Assembly (NCBI GenBank): GCA_037951105.1
Contig: JBAMJV010009379.1
Location: 77,001 to 141,000, forward strand
DNA length: 64,000 nt
Direction of reading: 5' to 3'
DNA from: Echinarachnius parma
Lineage: Eukaryota; Echinodermata; Echinoidea; Clypeasteroida; Echinarachniidae
Part shown: positions 23,101 through 32,100 of the stretch, in pieces
Position numbering within the stretch: position 1 is the first letter of the stretch
How the letters are laid out: every line of letters begins with the position of its first letter
Position numbers and translations under genes: made by a program
The notes under the pieces: model-generated
Seen by the model: the letters and a program-made list of their open reading frames with translations, nothing else
Databases searched by the model: none
What the model was told of the DNA's origin: nothing

Positions 23101-26100
23101 ACCTTTTGGTAATAAATTTATTCATTCATTCGTGTCAAAGCCGGGATTTCCCCCCTCCTTTAACACTTACTAGAAACTCTTCGAGTTTTATCATTCCTAT
23201 GATAAAGATCAACAATACATTAGATTTTACTTCGAGTTCCAAATCAGTTGACTTACTTGGATCTAGTGACTTATTTTCTCGATTTGATCATTAATAAAAT
23301 GCCTATAAGTTCCTTAACAAAGACACTAGTGTCATCCGAAAATAATGTATAACTTAATCATTTATATAAATACAAAATAAAAGAGAGTATAATATTAACC
23401 GTTGTGCTACTCCGCATTTGTATTGTTGAAATTCGGACTGTACTCCATGTGTTGATGTTAAGTTTGTACGGTCTGTGAGATAACTTAAAGGGATCTAGTA
23501 ACTTTGTTGGCAAGTGCAAACAGTGATGAGCGATTGATAAATGTATACTGGAGTGATCTGATACGTCCACAAGGTAATGTGTGAAAGTTGTGTGTTAATT
23601 TGATGTCTTTTGGCTGAGATATGAGCAAAAATGTAAATTGATATACACAAATTCATTGTACTTACTTTCATGTAGACAATTAAGTATGTGAATATAAAAA
23701 AAAACAAGTCCATGACAGGTCATTTCGAGAAAACACAGATTTAAAACAAATCTTTAATTTGACCATTATGGTAAGGCAGCACCATAAATACAAATTTGAT
23801 TGTACATTGACTATGATGATTAACATTCAGGTTATTTGTTGGGGGGGGGGGGTCATTTTGTTTGATGGACTTAGGTCTTTTTTTTTAATCATATGGACGT
23901 GGGTCATTTTTAAAATCATATACATGTATTTGAAAAGCTCACTTCCAAAAAGCGTTAAATCCAATTTCGATACCATTTGAGTTAACGATATCTACATGTA
24001 TAATTTACGTAGCTATTTAGGAATCCACATTTTACGACAGATCTTCTTTTTCCGGTGATACTGCTCACCACTACACCGTTCTTCTCATGGCTCCTATTTT
24101 GAAGTCTCCATATGGGCCATTCTTAACAGAGTCTAACATCATGATGCGTTTCCTTCCTCTTGATCTCTTTCCTGGTATCCTTCCTTCCAGTACCAGTCTG
24201 AGCAAATTGTAATGTATAATGCTGTGTTATGCCAACCATGAATAAACTTGCAAAACAAAGTACTGTACATGTTTAACAAATTGTCTAGACACCCTGACCC
24301 TTGCATCCAAAAGTCACACACACACACCCACACACGGTTACAGTCCGTTATTCCGAAGGTTCGTTATTCCGAAGGTTCAGTTATTCCAAAGGTTCGTTAT
24401 TCCGAAGGTTCGTTATTCCGAAGGTTGGTTATTCCGAAGGTTCGTTATTCCGAGGGTTCGTTATTCCGAAGGTTCGCTATTCCTAAAACGAAATCGGGTT
24501 CGTTATTCCGAAGGTTCGTTTATCCGAGAAAAAAAATCGGGTTCGTTATTCCGAAGGTTCGTTATTCCGAAGGTTCATTAGTCCGAAAATGAAATAGGGT
24601 TCGTTGATCCGAAAATTAAATCGGGTTTGTTATAATACTATAATTTGTGTTTTGTTTATTTAATTCACAGCCTGCATTAAGCATACCCCTCCCCTCTTCC
24701 GTCCCTTGGCCAGACCAATCAAACATTTAAGTTTATTTTATCTCTTTATATGAAATTATAGCATTATAACAAACCCAAATTCATTTTCGGATTAACGAAC
24801 CCGATTTCATTTTAGGAATAGCGAACCTTCGGAATAACGAACCCTCCTAATAACGGACCTTCGGAATAAAGAACCTTCGGAAAAACGAACCCGATTTTAT
24901 TTTCGGACTAACGAACCTTCGGAATAACGAACCTGATTTCATTTTAGGAATAGCGAACCTTCGGAATAACGAACCCTCGGAATAACGAACCTTCGGTATA
25001 ACGAACCTTCGGAATAATGCAACAAATGTTCGGATTAACGAACCCTATTTCATTTTAGGATTAACGAACCCTCAGGTATACGAAATTTGCGTGTTCGGAA
25101 TAACGGACCTTCGGAATAAAGAACCTTCGGAATAACGAAGCGCACCCCCACACACACACGCGCACACATGCCCAAGCGTGTCCCCCCCCCCCCCCCCCCC
25201 CCACACACACACATACATAAACAAGTTCTGTATAACTAATTATCTAAGGAAATAGTTAGGTGTTGTTAGGAGCCTGAACAATATTTGTGCGAGCCCCACT
25301 CACTGAGGTGGACTGCTTCAAATACACTGTTGCTCATATACACTGTTGCTCATATACATGTAGTTGGAATATTTTTTTTTTTAGATCCAACTTCATTTTT
25401 TTTCCTGTTTGTTGTGCCTAATGAATCACTTTAGACTAAAAATAATGATTATATGATGTTTCCAAGCTACCAATGTACAGGAAATGGTTTCATGAATTTG
25501 CATTAATTAATTTAGCCTTTTGTTTTGAGCTTTGACAGAAAGGACCTTTGATAATTGGCCCATTTCCCTCTCCAAAGCGTATGTCCAATAAATCATCGTA
25601 GTGTATCGTTTTTCAGAGTTGGCTGCAATATTGTCAACAAAAATTGGCAAAGAGGCTCTCGAGGCCATACTCCGTCTATTGCCATTGGCTACCCGCCGAA
25701 CGATGCTTGTGCTCCACCAGGAAGGGGTGTCAACAAGCAATGTCCACTATTTCGTTGGACCATCGCCTTGGCCCCATTTCTACGCATGCGTGCATGGTCG
25801 AGAAATACAGCCAGGAATGGGTCACGCTTGCTTGATTTTATATCATCATCTGATTTTGCAGTTTTTTTAATGTTTGCCTATGGTATCGAGAATTAAATGA
25901 CCATTGCTTAACAACAGAAAATCATTTTTTGGGTATCAATAATTAATTTCTTGATCAAGAATTTAATTCTTGATATAAAAAAATAGAATTCTTGATATCA
26001 ATAATTTAATTATTGATATCAGGAAATATGAATAAATGTTTAAACGGCTTGCCATATGTGCGATCCGGCCCGACATGCGATCGAGAACGAAATTTGTGAA

Positions 26101-29100
26101 CATGTCGAAAACCACCCTTACGGACGCGAGTGCGATCAGGTGCGACCATTGGTGCCCACTGTGCGACTATACCACAGAAAGACGAGAACAACTTTGTATT
26201 TCATTTGCTAAATCCATACTCATTCCCACTAGTAAACTGCACCACCTTCTCCCCCCTCTGAACCTGCATACCCATCAAACTAGACAAAACAAATCTATAC
26301 TATACCCCGTTCCCGCACATCCAGGCACAAAAATAGCCCACTTCCGCACATGATATCATTGTTAAACAAATTAATCTAATTTAAATGTTCTCAAGAGTTT
26401 TGGCAGGCTGACTGTACTTTATCACCTTTGGTCTTATTTTAATGTCAGCAATTTTGAAGAAGAAAACTTATAGTACTATTGTCTTCTCCTATTATCTCAT
26501 GTTTATTATTACGATTAATTAGTAATAACATTATACTATTTTTATCCAAACTCACATGTGCAATATGTATTATCACTACTGTGTTTAGAAAAGTGCAATC
26601 ACCATCAGTATCGCTAATAGGCATCAACTCTACCATCCATGTCATCATCACCATCATCATCACCATCATAATCATCCTCAACAATGTTATCATTTTCACA
26701 ACCATCATCATCCTCTTCAATGTCACCATCAACACCATCCTCATCAATCTCATCATCAGCATCATCATCATCACCAGTACCATGATCATGACCGTTATTT
26801 TGTCTTTTTTAAATCCATGCATCCATAAAGAGCTATTTTGTTTACACAAGAAGCCATAGAGGAGTGATGTACATTTAGAGGAAAAACAATATTTAAAGAC
26901 TAAATGAATGTTGTTTTCTCTCTGTGAGTGAATTGTTTCTCTCGGACACTGTACTTGGTTGATCACTTTGCTGTGGTCGTAGTTTGATTTACAGACCAAT
27001 TTAATTCATTTCAAGATGATATGCAAATGAAATTGACACATCTTCATTTAAAACCAACAGACTATACACTCATAATGGTGTGAAATATACACTGAGCTCA
27101 AAAAGAAACTTATAATTTTTCACATGGTCACATCTGTACATCAAAATTAACAAAAATGACACACAGGATTACTTAAATACTCTGCTCTAAACACATGTCA
27201 GTAACTAAGCAGTTGCCCAATTGACACAACCGCAAAAAGCACTGACATGGAACAGCTTACGGGACCACATGTCACATTATAAGGGACAGTCCTCCTGTTA
27301 ATACACACGCTCAGCGCAGCTCTACAGGAAGAGAGGAACGATCTCCCCAAGCCTGTATCAGAGTCTGGTGGACATGCGTAGCAGATGCACTGAATGATTC
27401 CAAGCACATGGTGGACACACCCACTATTAATGTATGTGATTGGGTAACTGACATTACCTTCATTTCAATTTGTCTTGACTTCCTCACCTGCCTTAAACTC
27501 TGTTGCCAACATTTCCAGGCTGTGACATGTGACATAGGTAACGGTTCCATGCCAGTGCCTTGTTCAGTTCTGTCAGTAAGGTGACCTCATGGATATTGAC
27601 ATGTCAATGGAGTAGGGTATTTAAGTAACCCCGTGTGTCATTTTGGTTAATTTTGCTGTACAAGATATGACCATGTGAAAAAGTATAAGTTTCTTTTTTA
27701 GCTCAGTGTATATATGTGATGATTGGTATAGAGTTTACAAATTGTGTATTTATAGAGGGGTACATACAAACATGCGTCCAGTAGGACCACGTTATAGGAA
27801 CAAGACTAAGGAAGGTGCGACTTTGCACTTTAGCAGAAATAAACCTTTATGGGTGCATAATATGGTGCAACTTTAATCCAATGCCAAGTCTGCAACTTTT
27901 CCCGTTACTTTGCACCATTTTCAACCTTTTTTTTTTCTTACTGTGCAGGCCACATTGGCCCGAATTATCAACGTGTGGCCCAACTTACGCCTGACCTAAA
28001 AGACAAAGACTACTGGTAACAATTTGCACCAGTAGACTTATTGTCTCGTAACTAAGGTCCCCAGAGATATTATGATGGTTTCCTTGAGAGCAGCTTATAA
28101 GCATCAAGACAATGAGCTCTTTAAAATGTAGCTGTCATCAGCCAAATTGCTTCCTGGATCATCCTGGACCTTGTATTGCTGGTGACCTGTTTCACTGTTA
28201 TACTGTTAAGAATTGAATTTAAAAGGGTACATTGTCCTGATGATTATGAGCAGCTCTCAGGGGATTGACTTGATAATGAAGGGCAACTATTATGGTATCT
28301 CCGGGGACCATAGTTACGAGACAATAAGTCTGCTGGTGCAAAGGTACTTCTGTCTTTGGCCTGGCGAAAGTTGAGCCACAAGTTGAGAATTCGGGCCAAT
28401 GAGTCTCCTGGTCATCAGGTCGACTGGCAAAAGGTCTGCATTTAGGAAAGGTGGCACAATACAAACAGGGTGAAGGAAGATATATGCATGTATACATCCT
28501 GGCATTTCAACACACACTGAACAGAGACAGTGCGCGAAACGAACTACTATGACGTCTACGACCAGATAATTGATTGTTTTGTACGAAAGGTCAACAGTCA
28601 GGTCATGCACATCTGAGAATTAAGGCTGTTGATGAGAAGCGAATATTAGGAAGTGAACATTTGTATTGTCTTCAAATGCTAAAACTTGTTTCTATTATAG
28701 TTAGTTTTCATTAGTAGGAACTGAAACATGTGTAAATAATGCTTAAATGAATGCTACTGTTTTTCAAAAGGTTAGTTAGTACACTCATTGATTTTCTTTT
28801 TAACTACCTCCTAACGGATAACTTTGTTTGATCAATCAAATGGTCAAGTAGACTTCTATTTTGTTCAGATTATCTTTTAGTCTATATCATTATGATATCA
28901 GCAACATTGCTCAATTGCTTCCAACCTAAGATGGGCATGCCCATCGAAATGCACTTACTGATTTTATTCTGAGATACACTATTGAATAGGCTTACCGTGG
29001 CAGCCATCTTGAAATTCAAGATGGCTACTATTTGAAGTTTATTAAGACGATCCAGGTGGTACGTTAACCCATAAAATGTGAGTGTACCCGCTGAAATAAA

Positions 29101-32100
29101 CTCTCAAGCAGTTTTATTTTTTGAAATATTGAAATATTGAAATTCAAGATGGCTGCCATTCGAAGTCTTGATATGTGATTCAGGTGATTTGTTGGCCCCC
29201 ATTATGTGGGTATAGCCACTGAAAATAACTCTCTAGCTGTTTTAGTTGTTCAGATATTGATGAAAACAGGTGCCAGATGGCGGCCATTTTGAAATTCAAG
29301 ATGGCGGTTAAAGTGGGGAGTGCTTAATTGCTTCCAACCTTCTGTTGGTCAATTATTACAAGTTGGCCACAAAGAGGTAGGCACAGCAGTTGAAATGAAC
29401 TATGTAATTGATTTAGTCTCTGAGATAGAGTTAAATAGGCTTCCCATTGCGGCCATCTTGAAATTCAAGATGGCTGCCATTTGAAGTCTTGATATGTGAT
29501 TCAGGTGATTCGTTGGCCCTCATTATGTGGGTATAGCCACTGAAAATAACTCTCTAGCTGATTTAATTGCTGAGATATTGATGAAAACAGGTGCCAGATG
29601 GCAGCCATTTTGAAATTCAAGATGGCGGCCAAGAATGGGCCGTGCAAAATTGCTTCCATAAAATTTCTTGAAGAGGAAGGTCTAAACTATCTGTGTGCCA
29701 AAATTCATGCTTTTGTCCAGAAGTGCACTCCCCATGACCTAAGAGCCCCCACTATTTATATTTAACCCTTTGCAGCTCAGCCAGCTAAGCTTCTTCTACT
29801 ACGAAATAAGCCAGGCGTCGACGGCGAGGGCGCGGTCCTTGTCCATCGACCAATCGTACGCGATGGCGGCAATTCAGATTCAACAGATATCGACTACAAG
29901 TTTCTCGCGCCGGTTGGGTGGAACTTCGGTAACACACAAACAGTGTGTAGAGAGCTTGGATTCCGATACGCTATATCATCCAAAGACTTGTGGGTCCAAT
30001 CACAACTCGACTTTACATTGATTATCAGCAAAGACACAAGCAAATGTTCTGGGAGTGAAGTGTCACTGGACCAATGCGAGCCAAGGAATCTGACTGTTGA
30101 TGAGAGAGCAAGTCGCAGAGTAGTTGGTGTTGTCTGTAAAGGTAGGAAGTGTTCATTTCCATAAGCTTCTCACAATCTCCTTACGGAAAAACGTTATTGC
30201 ATGTAATTCATTTGCCAATCAAAATTCTATGTATTGGCCATATTGGTTTTTCTTTTCATTGGTCTTTTTCACCTTTCAATTTTTTGTTTCCATTCCAACA
30301 AATATGTGCACGCTAGTGACATCATTAGATCGGACGTGCGATATCTAAATTAATATTAGTCTATCAGTTACTAGACATGTAAATAGTTAAATGCGGATTT
30401 GATTGTATAGACACTTACCTACTATTCAGTGTAGATGAGGATTAAAGAATTCACTAAATCGTGCGCTTCTTGGATTGGGTTTCCCAGCATTGATCGTTGG
30501 ACCATGCCACATCATTGATCTCTGTAATGTCGATGGAGGTATGATATTCAGCTACTGTACAAGTGGGTCTAAGTGTTGGATCGATGGCACCTGGGCCAAC
30601 TTCATCGTGCCTTAATCACGATAATGGTGATTTTGTTTATTGCCATTTAATTTGACACTCGGGGGACTGAATTTATTTCATGTCTCATTCCACTAAGTTA
30701 AACTATCTGCTAATACATAGTTATGTTTATTCATGGGCATAGGTGCACGTTCTACTCAGGGGGCCAAATTTTCGAATTTTTTACCTCGACAAGCAAAAAC
30801 GAAAAGCCATGCCTCTTTGAAAACAAAAAAATACATTTTTTCAACTGACTTGTTCAATCCTTAATCATGATAACAAGATTGTGCCGGAAAAAATCATGTG
30901 ATATGATTTTTTCCCAGAATATCACATTATATCGCCTGAAAATGACATGATTTGCCCTAATTTCAGGTGCGTTTTGCCCAAATAAGGCGGTTTTCAAAAT
31001 GCCGGGGGGGGGGGGGGGGGGGGCGGGGGGTGGCGGCCCGAAGCCCTGCGTCCTAATCCTATTGTTTAAATATACCATTCTCCCTCTGTTTCTCATCTTA
31101 ACATCTTGCGAATAACGAAGATGAGGCATCCACATCGTCACTCAGCCAGTACCCCGTGGTCTTAACCGATGAATCAGATGTCGTTAACGTTGGCGATCCT
31201 GACATACCCTTCGTTGGAATATATCTCGACCAGCTGAGATTGTGCAGTAGATTCTACGAAGACCCGAAAGACAACATATATCCTTCACCATTTGCTCAGA
31301 CGGCGTGTAGACAGCTAGGTTTTCTGAAGTCGTCCACACAGCCAGAGACGTCTACTACTGATGTGCTGTTGGTCAATGAGAAAGAAGCTTGTTTAGATGT
31401 AGGCATCGACAGATGTGATGGGCTCGTGTCGCTCCTCTTGGAACGCAACACGACATGCGATAAGAATGGATTCAGCTCAATCCAATGTACACAAAAGGGT
31501 ATGCCAACCTTTATTGTTCTTTTTTTCAAGGGAGGATTCATTCTTCACATAGGACCGTAATATGTGTATGATGCCCCCTTTTATGTATTACTGTGTCAAT
31601 AACAGCATGCCACCGCAAAAAAAATGGACTTTGTTTATCCGTAAATTGAACCAATTTGTAGATCTGGTACTGCATATGAATTCAAGAATGTTATTTTAGT
31701 AGTCAAGCTGGTTTACAAACACAACATCCTGATCCTTGTATTTTCCCTTTCCTACGTTTATTTCATCTTACACCAAGCTTGGCTAGTGCTGTACTTATCC
31801 GTAATTAAGATCACACAATGATATAATCAAGCATGTATCCATTTAGTGATAGCATGACTGATGAAAAATGTACCGGAGAATAGGGTGAGTTTATAAATGT
31901 TAACATTTTACAGAACCCCTCAGGTGGCATATGATATTGTCAGTATATTTTCCTACAACTTATAATAATTATTGTCCACCAACCTTGGAATTTTATTTTC
32001 CGGACTTTGTTTCTTCCTTATTTGTTGTAGGATTTGAGCTTCTTGGACACACTGGTAACATTTGTTTGTTAGATCTGTGCCATATTGACGAGGTCGTTGG

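Noticed and set aside
24248-24592. ORF VIPKVRYSEGS repeats
   Set aside because: Translation of the 16-bp array of the foldback element.
26445-26999. 184-codon minus-strand ORF rich in Met and Val
   Set aside because: Translation of the CAT/ATC microsatellite; no family signature.
31004-31035. G tract in receptor intron 2 as a coding Gly/Pro repeat
   Set aside because: Outside the predicted exons and interrupted by stops in the receptor frame.
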